Source of the DNA: Saprospiraceae bacterium
GTDB taxonomy: Bacteria; Bacteroidota; Bacteroidia; Chitinophagales; Saprospiraceae
Direction: 5' to 3'
Length of the DNA stretch: 9,541 nucleotides
Assembly (NCBI GenBank): GCA_025455635.1
Contig: JALOMF010000123.1
Span: 1 to 9,541 of the forward strand
Shown: in pieces, positions 1 through 8,300 of the stretch
Layout of the letters: each line of letters begins with the position of its first letter
Position numbering within the stretch: the first letter of the stretch is position 1
Made by a program: the position numbers and the translations under genes
The notes under the pieces: model-generated
Told to the model about the DNA's origin: nothing
Database searches by the model: none
Seen by the model: the letters and a program-made list of their open reading frames with translations, nothing else

Positions 1-112
1 GAGGATCCTCAGCTCCCATTACGATACACTTGCCTAAATGGACACACTCGCGGGATTTTGACAGGACAGCCGTAACAACGACTATCGGCTTTTTCACATT
101 CATTACGGGATC
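1..112. other. Left edge: no complete gene; upstream remnant of ribonuclease D frame
   Basis: Read in the frame of the downstream exonuclease, positions 62-112 encode QDSRNNDYRLFHIHYGILP. This fits the exo II region of RNase D proteins: the Asp of NND at 80-82, then a YGI turn before NTFDTQ. That frame is closed by TGA at 59-61 and again by TAA at 35-37. By eye, none of the three plus frames over positions 1-58 encodes recognisable RNase D sequence, so the exo I part (DxE) is absent here. A GGATCC site lies at 3-8. The minus strand is also open from an ATG at 103 to the window edge, but it is the exact antisense of the exonuclease codons. Confidence 0.5.
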
Positions 113-1006
113 TTGCCACGCAATACTTTCGATACCCAAATGGCGGCTTCGTTCATCGGCTACAAGCACCCCGTCGGCTTTAGCAAGCTGGTGGAAAGCG
201 AGCTGAACATCGAAGTGAGCAAGGGCTACACCGTGACCGACTGGGAAAAAAGGCCGTTTCAGCCCAAACAGCTCAAGTACGCCCTACACGATGTGATTCA
301 CCTCTACCAGCTTTGGGTGAACATCACCAAGCAGCTTGAAAAAGCGGGCAGGCTCGCATGGGCCTACGAAGAATTTAAACTACTCGAAGACCCCTCCACC
401 TACGAAACCGACCCTTACCGGGAGGTCTTGGAAAGCAATATCATCAAAAGCCTTCGCCGCAGGGAGCAGGTATTTTTGCTCCGGCTCATGCTTTGGCGCA
501 CCGAAGAGGCCCAACGACGAAACCACTCCAAAGAAATGGTGATGCCCAGCAAGTACATCAGTGCCATCGTGCGGGCGGTTCACTCTGGATTGGATGCCCT
601 ACAGAACGACCGCCGCCTCCCCGACAACCTCATCGGCAAGTTTGGGAAAAAATTCGTTGAACTGTATGAAGCCCCTGCCACCCAGGAGGAAAAGGAAGTG
701 CTCAGTCGCATCCCCCGTGACAACAGCGACAACCCAAAGCAAGACATTCTCATGGAAATGCTGGACTTGTTGGTGCGGTACAAATGCTTGCAGGAGGGCA
801 TATCCCACCACATCGTGATGCCCCGCAACGTGCTGAAAAAAATGAAAAACGATAAGGATTTTTTCGACGACGAAACGTTCTCCGGCTGGCGCCGTGAATT
901 TTTGGGCGAGGAAATCGTGTCGTGGTTCAAGTACCGCCGCAACCTCGCCATCAAGTTCCTCGACGGTAAGTTCGAGCTGAAAATGCAGGAGGCGGAAGTA
1001 AACTAG
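113..1006 (+). CDS. Ribonuclease D-like 3'-5' exonuclease, C-terminal part with HRDC-type region (5' truncated)
   Basis: RNase D enzymes trim the 3' ends of tRNA precursors and other structured RNAs in the cytoplasm with a DEDD-type exonuclease fold, followed by HRDC domains that hold the RNA. Visible here, numbered from the TTG: NTFDTQ at 4-9, DWEKRP at 43-48, and the exo III motif YALHD with Tyr56 and Asp60. Helical HRDC-like regions follow at about 112-185 and 210-290; the second contains SGWRREFLGEEI, as in RNase D C-termini. The exo I DxE motif is missing and the exo II Asp lies upstream at 80-82, so the product from this TTG cannot be a complete exonuclease. The TTG is only the first usable codon of the open frame and is probably not the native start. 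The gene is a pseudogene, a frameshifted gene, or cut by a sequence junction near 60. It ends one base before the convergent stop at 1008. The family call is firm; whether the gene is functional is open. Confidence 0.75.
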   Translation: MPRNTFDTQMAASFIGYKHPVGFSKLVESELNIEVSKGYTVTDWEKRPFQPKQLKYALHDVIHLYQLWVNITKQLEKAGRLAWAYEEFKLLEDPSTYETDPYREVLESNIIKSLRRREQVFLLRLMLWRTEEAQRRNHSKEMVMPSKYISAIVRAVHSGLDALQNDRRLPDNLIGKFGKKFVELYEAPATQEEKEVLSRIPRDNSDNPKQDILMEMLDLLVRYKCLQEGISHHIVMPRNVLKKMKNDKDFFDDETFSGWRREFLGEEIVSWFKYRRNLAIKFLDGKFELKMQEAEVN

Positions 1007-1007
1007 G

Positions 1008-3080
1008 TTAGAATTCGCCCCTCAGCTGCAGTTTCAGCTCGCTTCTTCGGTTGCCGGAGGTGGCCTCCAAGCCAGTGCCTATCTCCTCCACATTCGGATA
1101 TACAAAGCTTGCGTAGCGTACCTCCAAGCGGATTTGCCGGCTCACCCGGTAGCCAATATTCGTGTAAAATCGAGTGCCACGGTCAAAGTAGGCAGGTATC
1201 GAAAAATCGTTCAGCACGTCCCGCTCGAAAGAATAAAACCGCACATCGTAACCTCCTGTCGAGAAAATGGCGAAGCGGGTGCTCACCGAAAACGGCGAGC
1301 CAAGCGGGCTGAAAATCAGCTCCTGAAACATGGCCATCCCCTTCGTTTTGTCATCCACTTGCTCCGAACTGCCCAAGTCCAAACGGCTGCGCCATTCCAC
1401 GGCCTGGCCCAACTGGAGTGAAAGGTGAAGCCGGGCTTGCAAGTTGTGCCGAACGGCCAACCTGTCCACCACTGTTTCGATGCCGTTGTAGTTTAGCTCC
1501 TTTTTTTCGCTCCGCAATTGGGCGTAAACCTCCATTTTCCGGCGCTGGGTATAGGTCACACGCCCCAGCCACTCGCTGCCCTGCGAAGGCGCATCCACTT
1601 GAAACCGTAGCCAATCGTGCCGCCACTGGTCGAAGTAGGCGTTCAGTTTCCAACGCTTGTTGGGCTGGGCTTGCAGGCCGACGTAGAGGCCCCTTTCGTT
1701 AAAGCCGCCAGCCGTTTCGGCAAATGGTTTTGCGTTCAAAGAATGGTAGTCCCGCTCAAAACTCCGTTGCACAATCGCCAAATCCAACTTCCGGTCGAGG
1801 GCAGCCACGAGGCCGTTCACGGTGGCCAGTGCCCCGTTTTTGCTTCGAGCGGTTTCCCCGAAAAAATAGACGTTGCGGAGCGAATAGCCGTAGTCCAAGC
1901 TCAGGTTGAGCAAGGTTTTCCCGTTGAAAAAATAGCGGTTATAAAGTGCTGGGTTTCGCTGAAGTTCCTTGTCGAGGTGCTCGTAAAGCACATTGGCACC
2001 GAGCATCAGCCGGCGGCCTCGGTACTTGAGCGTGCCCCCTGCCGAGTTTTGCCGGATGGCGCCACGGTCGGCCAGCTCGTTGGCGGTGCGGTGCAGGCCG
2101 CTGATTTGCAGCGAGGTGGCGAAAGTCGCATCCGGGTCGTCCAAGTCGTCCTCGGTTTCGAGGTTGGCGTCCCGTTGGCGTGAGGATGCGAAAGCGAGCA
2201 GTTCCCATTTTTTACCAAGGTCAACTACAGCCGCTGCCCCCCTGAAAAAATCGAACTCACTTACCGAGGTAAATGGGCGCAAGGGCCTGCCGCTGCGGCT
2301 GACCGTGGTGGTGAGCGCACTTTTTCGGGGCGCAAATCCTTGGTACACCATCAGGCCTTGTCCCATTGCGATGGCATAGTCGCCCACGGCCAGTGATTTC
2401 ACTTTTTTTATGGGATTTCTCAAATACAAATGGGCAGAATAAAAGTCGAAGCCTTTGCGGTTGCTGCCCCTGAAAAACTCCTCTCCAGCGTCCTTTTCAG
2501 CCGTGATACCTGCCGAAACACGGTCGCCATTCGTGAATCGGTAACGGAAAAAAAGCTGGTCGGGGCTGCCCAAATAACGGTTTGCCGTTGAGTCTTCCGG
2601 TGTTTCGAATCCAGCTTTGTCTTCCAGTTGCCTCGACCACCGCATCAGCACCTGATGCCTTGCGCTGGATAGGGTGGGGGCATTTTTGTTCATCAAGCCC
2701 GGTTCGTTCACGGTCACGAACGGCAACAGCAGCTTGATGGTAGCGACATCGTATCCGGGCACGGCCTGTAGCTCGTAAATCGAGACGAGTTTGCCGAAGC
2801 TACGGCGGTATTCGGGCAGGGCATTGCGCTGTAGGTCGGTGAGGAACGGGAAGTCGGAAAGGTCGTTGGCGGTGGCCAGGTTGAGGTCGAGCGGGCGGCG
2901 GCGAAGGTGGCTCAATCGGTCAAAAAGGTCGTTGTAGTCAAAGCTCCCGTCTTCGTCTTGGCCTTGCGAGTAGCCTTCGAGCAGGTCCTCGCTGATGGTG
3001 GGCAGGTTGAGGCTGTCAGTTTGAGCAGCTAGGCTGGCCGTTGCGAAGCAAAAAAGGAAAATGAGTCGGTGCATGTTCAT
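1008..3080 (-). CDS. Helix-hairpin-helix outer-membrane beta-barrel protein (Bacteroidota family of unknown function)
   Basis: The 690-residue product starts with a signal peptide (MHRLIFLFCFATASLAAQ). An acidic stretch follows, then a ComEA-like helix-hairpin-helix region at about 64-122, with DLNLATANDLSDFPFL and later LVSIYELQAVPGYD. From about 140 to the end it is rich in alternating aromatic and polar strands and ends in Phe (LQLRGEF), as outer-membrane barrels do. GDYAIAMGQGL at 233-243 and SVSEFDFFRGAA at 272-283 are the kind of block I associate with this Bacteroidota family; that is recall, not a search. Helix-hairpin-helix motifs usually bind DNA non-specifically, but no function is established for this combination that I know of. 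ATG at 3080 is preferred; ATG at 3074 and TTG at 3086 are alternatives, and the TTG would overlap the receptor stop. The start lies two bases after the receptor stop, so the pair is almost certainly one operon. I see no terminator after it; a downstream one would have to lie inside the convergent exonuclease gene. Confidence 0.8.
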   Translation of the reverse strand: MNMHRLIFLFCFATASLAAQTDSLNLPTISEDLLEGYSQGQDEDGSFDYNDLFDRLSHLRRRPLDLNLATANDLSDFPFLTDLQRNALPEYRRSFGKLVSIYELQAVPGYDVATIKLLLPFVTVNEPGLMNKNAPTLSSARHQVLMRWSRQLEDKAGFETPEDSTANRYLGSPDQLFFRYRFTNGDRVSAGITAEKDAGEEFFRGSNRKGFDFYSAHLYLRNPIKKVKSLAVGDYAIAMGQGLMVYQGFAPRKSALTTTVSRSGRPLRPFTSVSEFDFFRGAAAVVDLGKKWELLAFASSRQRDANLETEDDLDDPDATFATSLQISGLHRTANELADRGAIRQNSAGGTLKYRGRRLMLGANVLYEHLDKELQRNPALYNRYFFNGKTLLNLSLDYGYSLRNVYFFGETARSKNGALATVNGLVAALDRKLDLAIVQRSFERDYHSLNAKPFAETAGGFNERGLYVGLQAQPNKRWKLNAYFDQWRHDWLRFQVDAPSQGSEWLGRVTYTQRRKMEVYAQLRSEKKELNYNGIETVVDRLAVRHNLQARLHLSLQLGQAVEWRSRLDLGSSEQVDDKTKGMAMFQELIFSPLGSPFSVSTRFAIFSTGGYDVRFYSFERDVLNDFSIPAYFDRGTRFYTNIGYRVSRQIRLEVRYASFVYPNVEEIGTGLEATSGNRRSELKLQLRGEF

Positions 3081-3082
3081 GC

Positions 3083-5101
3083 TCAAAAACTGAATTTGAG
3101 GGCAAAATAGAAATTCCTTGGTGGCGCTGGTTCAAAAGGTTTGCTTGCGTTGATTCGGACGTTGGCGTTGTATTTGGAGTCGAATAAGTTGTTGACCCCT
3201 ACAAATGGGGATATGTTGAACCCGCCCGCTTTTATCACCAGCCCAAAGTTCAGGTTTGTGAGCAAATATGCTTTGGATTTTTCGTCATTGTTGTCATTGG
3301 TAAAAACCTCACCGATGTACTGTGTGGTCAAGCTGGCAAAAAAACTGTTTTTCTCATAAAAAACTGCAGTTGAAACCATTCGCCGAGGAAGTCCGGGCAA
3401 GTAGTTTCCACTCACATTATCTCGCCCGGTGTCGTAGTCGGTGTAGATGTATTTGGCAAGACTGAGACTGGAGTTGACCTTGAAATGTTTGCTGATTTTC
3501 ATGGATGCGCCTAACTCAAAGCCCCTCCTTTCCGATTTTGCGGCATTTCGGTAGTCCACCCCGGTCAAGAGATTGTCGAAAAGGATTATTTCGTCTTCCA
3601 GCCATATCATGAAGTAAGTTGCGTCCAGTTGCAGCTTGCCGCCTGCTGCCAAGCATTTCAGCCCTACTTCGCCCGTCTTTGAAATCTGTGGTCGGATGTC
3701 TTCCCGCCCATTCGATATTTCCAACAACGTTGGCGTCTCAAAATTGCGGCTCCCGTTCAAAAATGCGCTCAGGGTTGGCAGTAGCTGGTAATTGATTCCC
3801 AAGCTTGGGTTGAATGCGAGGTACTGCTTGCCGAAACTGTCGTCAGAAAAGTCAACAAAGAATCTATCTTCAATCCCAATATGGATTTGGTCGAGGCGGA
3901 CAGCAGGCAACACCGTGAGTTTTTTACCCACATCGAAACGCTGGACTAAGTAAGCCCCAAGCATGGAAAATGATTCAACTTGGTCCAAGGTTGCATCTGT
4001 TTTACCCCCGTCGTTGCCGAACCTTGCCCGGTTGTCCACCTGTGTTTCGAGGTCAATCCCAGGGCTTAGTTCCCATTTTACCCGCCCGATTTTGCCCTTG
4101 TGCGAAAAGCTGAAAGTGCCACCCGTGAACGACCGCTCCAACTCGACAATATTGCTGAACAGCCTGCTCTCAAAACTGCGGTTGGTGTGGAAAATGCTCG
4201 CTTTCATGCTGTTTTTCGGTGAAAACGCCTTGTCGTAGGTCAGCCCGACCCGCAGTTGCCAGAGGTTTTCGCCTACTTTTTGGTTCGCATTGATTGACTT
4301 TTTGGGGTCTTCCTCGGCTTCTTCGGCACTGAGGCCACCGGGGTCGTTGGCCTTCGGGCTGTTCACGTAGCTGATTACTGCTTTAAGTGACGAGTTGCCG
4401 TTCAGGGGCAACAAAATCCCACCGTTGAGCAAGTAATTGGTCATGCCGCTGTGATTGCGGTAACCCTCGATGCCCGTGTAGGAGCCGTTCAGGGAGTAGA
4501 GCAGTTTGTTGGCAATGCCACCGCCCGTCCTGAACTGCAATTTGCGGAAGCGGTAACTGCCGAAGCTCGCCTTGATTTCACCCCATTCTTTGTCGGTAAA
4601 TTTCATGGTGTTGAAGTTCACGGAACCACCACTGGCATTGCCATACAGCCCGCCCGTGCCGCTCCGAATCACGCTGATGCCCGTGAGTGAACCGGGGTCA
4701 ACCGCATCCACTTGGGCCGTTCCGTCAGGGGTGCTTTCAGGGAAGCCATCCACCAAGACCTTGATGCCTCGGATGCCAAATGCCGACCTGGCCCCAAAGC
4801 CCCGGATGCTCAGGCGGATGTCTTGGGCAAAGTTGTTGCCGTTTTGGACGAAAACGCCGGGTACGCCTGCCAACGCCTCGTCGAGCGAGAGCTGCTGGGT
4901 GCCAAGTTGGAGCTGGTTTTCACCAATGCGGGTCATGGAGAGTGGGGTAGAAAGCGCTGCGGTCTCTACCCGAAATGCCGTCACGGTCACTGGCTGCAAC
5001 TCGTTGATTTTCAACGTGTCAGCATTGGTTTGCTGCGCAAAAACAGGGCCTGCTCCCAATGCTAGGCATGTTGCCACCCACGATTTTAAGCCTATTTTCA
5101 T
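3083..5101 (-). CDS. TonB-dependent outer-membrane receptor, YncD/PqqU-like
   Basis: This 672-residue protein would import a ligand across the outer membrane using TonB-ExbBD energy. The signal peptide is MKIGLKSWVATCLALGAGPVFAQ. A TonB-box-like LQPVTVTA is at 35-42, the plug spans about 50-165, and the barrel runs to the terminal FALKFSF. Plug motifs LSIRGFGARSAFGIRGIKV, VDGFPESTPDG and LYGNASGG match the layout of E. coli YncD, since renamed PqqU as a pyrroloquinoline quinone importer. The barrel has the same ordered landmarks: GYRNHSG at 213-219, ANDPGGLS at 251-258, NFETPTLLE at 453-461, NAAKSERRG at 519-527, VNNLFDSKYN at 636-645 and FEPAPPRNF at 656-664. I compared these from memory, so the ligand is a hypothesis. 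ATG 5101 is chosen for the clean signal peptide; in-frame ATGs at 5143 and 5176 and a TTG at 5221 would add an odd extension, the longest running through a terminator hairpin. No SusD partner is nearby, so this is not a typical glycan-uptake pair. Confidence 0.88.
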   Translation of the reverse strand: MKIGLKSWVATCLALGAGPVFAQQTNADTLKINELQPVTVTAFRVETAALSTPLSMTRIGENQLQLGTQQLSLDEALAGVPGVFVQNGNNFAQDIRLSIRGFGARSAFGIRGIKVLVDGFPESTPDGTAQVDAVDPGSLTGISVIRSGTGGLYGNASGGSVNFNTMKFTDKEWGEIKASFGSYRFRKLQFRTGGGIANKLLYSLNGSYTGIEGYRNHSGMTNYLLNGGILLPLNGNSSLKAVISYVNSPKANDPGGLSAEEAEEDPKKSINANQKVGENLWQLRVGLTYDKAFSPKNSMKASIFHTNRSFESRLFSNIVELERSFTGGTFSFSHKGKIGRVKWELSPGIDLETQVDNRARFGNDGGKTDATLDQVESFSMLGAYLVQRFDVGKKLTVLPAVRLDQIHIGIEDRFFVDFSDDSFGKQYLAFNPSLGINYQLLPTLSAFLNGSRNFETPTLLEISNGREDIRPQISKTGEVGLKCLAAGGKLQLDATYFMIWLEDEIILFDNLLTGVDYRNAAKSERRGFELGASMKISKHFKVNSSLSLAKYIYTDYDTGRDNVSGNYLPGLPRRMVSTAVFYEKNSFFASLTTQYIGEVFTNDNNDEKSKAYLLTNLNFGLVIKAGGFNISPFVGVNNLFDSKYNANVRINASKPFEPAPPRNFYFALKFSF

Positions 5102-5102
5102 G

Positions 5103-5116
5103 GTGAAAAATTTCAC
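5103..5116. repeat. Perfect 6-bp inverted repeat abutting the receptor start codon
   Basis: GTGAAA-AA-TTTCAC has perfect 6-base arms and a 2-base centre. It ends one base upstream of the ATG at 5101. It could be a regulator operator or a chance palindrome in an AT-rich leader. The 2-nt centre is too tight for a good RNA hairpin unless the innermost pairs open. Confidence 0.4.
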
Positions 5117-5183
5117 GAAGAAACAAAAAACCGTGGATAGCATCCTGCAAGTCTGGGTTAAGTTTTGCGCTTGCATTTTCACC

Positions 5184-5216
5184 AAAAAAAAGAAACCGCT
5201 CCCTCGCAGGAAGCGG
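5184..5216 (-). terminator. Intrinsic terminator between the large secreted protein gene and the receptor gene
   Basis: Read on the minus strand, CCGCTTCCT-GCG-AGGGAGCGG forms a 9-bp stem (one T-G wobble) with a 3-base loop. It is followed immediately by TTTCTTTTTTTT. This is a textbook intrinsic terminator about 100 bases past the stop of the 1376-residue protein and about 80 bases before the receptor ATG. Its simplest role is to separate the two transcription units. It could instead be a leader attenuator if the receptor promoter lies upstream of it. Confidence 0.85.
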
Positions 5217-5230
5217 CCCAAATTTTACTC

Positions 5231-5238
5231 CAAATCTA
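5231..5238 (-). promoter_or_regulatory. Possible Bacteroidota -7 box (TAGATTTG)
   Basis: The minus strand reads TAGATTTG, an exact match to the TAnnTTTG -7 consensus of Bacteroidota promoters. No convincing TTTG -33 element lies about 20 bases upstream, so this may be chance. If real, the transcript would start near 5225 and pass straight through the terminator hairpin at 5196-5216 before the receptor ATG. Confidence 0.2.
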
Positions 5239-5270
5239 TCTGTCTTGGGTTGGTTGGGGGACTAGGATTT

Positions 5271-5308
5271 GATAGCTGGGAAGCCGAATTTAGGCTCCCC
5301 AGCTTATC
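5271..5308 (-). terminator. Long 3' UTR hairpin directly after the large secreted protein gene
   Basis: On the minus strand GATAAGCTGGGGAGCC pairs with GGCTTCCCAGCTATC across a 7-base loop, giving about 15 base pairs with one bulged A and one G-U pair. It begins 6 bases after the TGA at 5315-5317, which is itself followed directly by an in-frame TAA. There is no good U-run after the stem, so on its own it is more likely a 3' end stabiliser or part of a two-hairpin termination region with the one at 5184-5216. On the plus strand the stem is followed by GTTTTAT, but no plus-strand gene ends here. Confidence 0.6.
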
Positions 5309-5314
5309 GTTTTA

Positions 5315-8300
5315 TCATTTAACAATTGTCATGGAGCGGGTGGCGGTGAAGCTGCCCGATTCGAGTCGGTAATACAGCAGGCCATGTGCCGGCAGTACGC
5401 TGCTTTCGATTTCCACTTCGTTGTATCCAGCAGCAAACTGGCCGTTTTTGACCATGATTTGCTTGCCCAGCGCATCGAAAACCGTCAGTTTGGCATCGCC
5501 AGCCACTGGCAGTTGGAAGCCGATGGAGGTCTTTTTGCTGAACGGGTTTGGCACGTTTTGGTACAGTTCAAACGGGCGTTTTGCATCGAAACTGGTCGAA
5601 GAAGTGCCGCTCGAAGTAACGTTTAGGGATACTTCGTAAAGTTCGGTCGGGTCGCCGATATAAGCCTCTGCGACCGTGAACGATGAGCCGATTCCAATCA
5701 CGTCGGCGAGGTTTCCGTCGGCAGTTGCTTCAAAGTTGAGCTTGATGACCTCGGTGCCGTCCGCCACCGTCAAGGACGGGTTGTTGTCCCAGCTGGTCGG
5801 GATGATGCCGTTGCCCGTCATGGTCAGTCCGAAATGACCGAGGTTGGTCACCGAGGTTTCCACGACTTCCTTGAACGAAAGCACTTCTTTGTTAAACTCG
5901 ATGGTGAACTGGAAGCCGTACACGGTTGTAAAATCATTTGCTTTTAGCACTACCTGCACTTGCTCGCCCGCTTGGAAACCTTGGTTTTCGAGGTCAAAGT
6001 TGAGTATGCCCGTGCTGCGGTCGCCAGTTTCGGTGTTCAGGCCGCTAGCACTTGCGCTGCTGTTTACGTCACCAATTTTTACAGCCACAAAATCGAGGTC
6101 GCTCAGGCCCAATGGTAGGTCGTTGATGTTGATGACCTCGGGGAAAACCGTTGCCCAGGGGTTGGTCGGGTTCGGGAACTGGAAGTCCTTGTCCACGAAG
6201 CGCCAAGAGGTGTTGTTGGGGAAATCGCTGTGGATGTGCAAGATGAGCTTCCTAATTTCCACCATGTCGAATGTAGTGACGCTGCCCGATTTGTTGGCGT
6301 CAGCCGCAATCATTTTGTAAGGCGAACCCAATGGCTGAACCCCCAAGATATGCTTGGAAATCAAGACCAAGTCAAAAGTCGTGACACCATTGGCGGGGTC
6401 GTCGTCTTTGTGAGGGGTCACGGTGTAGTCGTCGCCCACGGACAAGCCTCCGAAGCTGTAGGTTCCGCTAGCAGTGGTCATGAAATCTTGGTCGCCGGTA
6501 TTGCTGTTGAGCATGACGTTCACGCCTTCCACGGGGTCGGTTTCAGCAGTTGCGATGAGACCTTGGAGCGGTGCGCCAGTGGCACAATGGAACAAGTTGT
6601 CCTGGATTTCAATCGTAGTGGCGCAATAATCTTGGTTGCCAGCGGCATCCGTCACCCAGATGTTCACGAGGTTCACGCCGATGTCGTTGCAGTTGAAAAC
6701 CCGGCATGAGTCGTCCACTTCTGGCGAGAAAGTGATGGTCAGGTCGCCGGGGCAGTTGTCGTAGCTGCCGTAGTTGAGTGCGCTTGCGCAAACAGGCACC
6801 ATGCCCGTCTGCATCAGTTCCACGATGAGGCCGTTTTCACAGATGGCAGTCGGCTTTTTGCAATCCTTCACAATAAAATTCACGATGATTTGGCTGTTGT
6901 TGTTGCAGCCGTCCTCCACGAGGTAAAGTATGCGGTGGTTGCCAATCGGCAAAAATCCGTCGAAAAATCCGGTGCCATGCAAATCGTAGGTCAAGTCGCT
7001 GTTCAAGTCAATGTGGTAAACCACGTCAAAACCATTGGAGCAGACGCCATCAATTTGGATGGGCAGGAAGACCGCTCCCGAAGTACAAGTGGCATCCTCG
7101 CTGCAAAAAACATTGGCGAATGGGTAGCTCAACGCAGGCGGTGTATCGTCATGAATCTTGATGATTTGCTGGTAATGGTACGAACCGAAATTATTGAAAT
7201 CTTCTTCGTCCACCCACACGCCAGCTGAGTCGTGGTCAATGATTTTTGGTGCTGCGTATTGGTCGTAGGTACACCAGTTGATGACCTTCCAGGTGCGCAC
7301 GATTTTGTAACAGGCACTGTCGCCCAAGGTTAGCTGGAAATAATCATCGTCGTAGTGAACGGCAAAGAGGTCGCAACCGAAATTGTCAATTATCAACGAA
7401 TCGGCATTCACGGCATCGTCGCAAGAGCCAACGAAATCAGCAGGGAACTTTAGAATCCAATCAGAGGCTGGCACCACGTAGATGTGCTGCTGGCAGGTTC
7501 CGGAGAGGTTGCCGGAATTGTCCACCGCTTTCCATGAACGAATGATATGGCCCTCGCCACAACCGTTGATGTTCTCAACATAAGGCAGCTCTGTGATGGT
7601 AGCTTCGCAATTGTCAAAATAGGTTGCATCGCCCAAGCCGTTCAACCATGCTTGTGTAATATCGGCGGGCATGTCCACGCATGGGATAGTTTTCGCCTGT
7701 GGCGGGATGCAGATTGGGGCAATTTTGTCATTCACCATTGCAGTCACCATGCACTCGTTGAAATTGCCAAAGCAATCATAAATACGGAGCACGACCATAA
7801 CCTCTGGCAAATCCTCGCAAGTAAACTCGATGCTGGGGGCAAAATGCCCATCGGGCGCCCCCATCCTTTTAACCACCATATCGTCTAGGCAGCAGTTGTC
7901 ATAACTGGCCAAGTCAAATGCAGAAGCAGGGACTTCGGTGAAGCCATCGCCGTTCAGGTTCACATCCACTATTTCCAGGCAGATATTGACAGGTGCCGTT
8001 TTGTCGGTCACGATTGCTGGCACATCCAGTGTCGTTTCATTTCCGCAGGCATCGCTTACTTTGTAGGTGATGATGCGTTGGCCGATTTTGAGGCCAGGGT
8101 GGGGCACGTAGCCGCCTTGTTTGCCGTCCACGCCATTTACATAAACGGCTTCTCCGACTTGCGTGAAAATCTTCACCGTGTAGTCGTTGCAGGAATCGAA
8201 AACTGTTGGCGCAGGCAAAAAGTCGGTAGATGTGCAAGGGAAGGGATGCACCCCTTGCAGGTTGGCGTTCAATTCAATCGGAGGAACCGAGACGGTCGGT

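Noticed and set aside
1..103. Minus-strand open frame from an ATG at 103 running off the left edge (begins MNVKKPIVVVTAVLS)
   Set aside because: It is exactly antisense to the ribonuclease D codons over 62-103, so its openness is explained there. The short peptide matches no family I recognise. Sequence to the left of the window would settle it.
1024..1039. Small inverted repeat AGCTG/CAGCT after the exonuclease stop, considered as a terminator
   Set aside because: It has only a 5-bp stem and no T-run, and it lies inside the coding end of the convergent gene.
1617..2183. Plus-strand 188-codon open frame
   Set aside because: It is a shadow of the helix-hairpin-helix barrel gene, without recognisable domains or a plausible upstream signal.
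3083..5101. SusC/SusD-type glycan uptake locus
   Set aside because: There is no SusD-like lipoprotein or glycoside hydrolase in the window. The receptor is about 670 residues with no CarboxypepD-like N-terminal extension, unlike SusC.
5102..5221. N-terminal extension of the receptor to the TTG at 5221
   Set aside because: The extension would translate through a perfect terminator hairpin and U-tract and would place 40 odd residues before a clean signal peptide.
4572..5372. Plus-strand 266-codon open frame
   Set aside because: It is antisense to the receptor gene and runs through the terminator and into the end of the next gene. It has no family-like motifs; the minus-strand reading is strongly supported.
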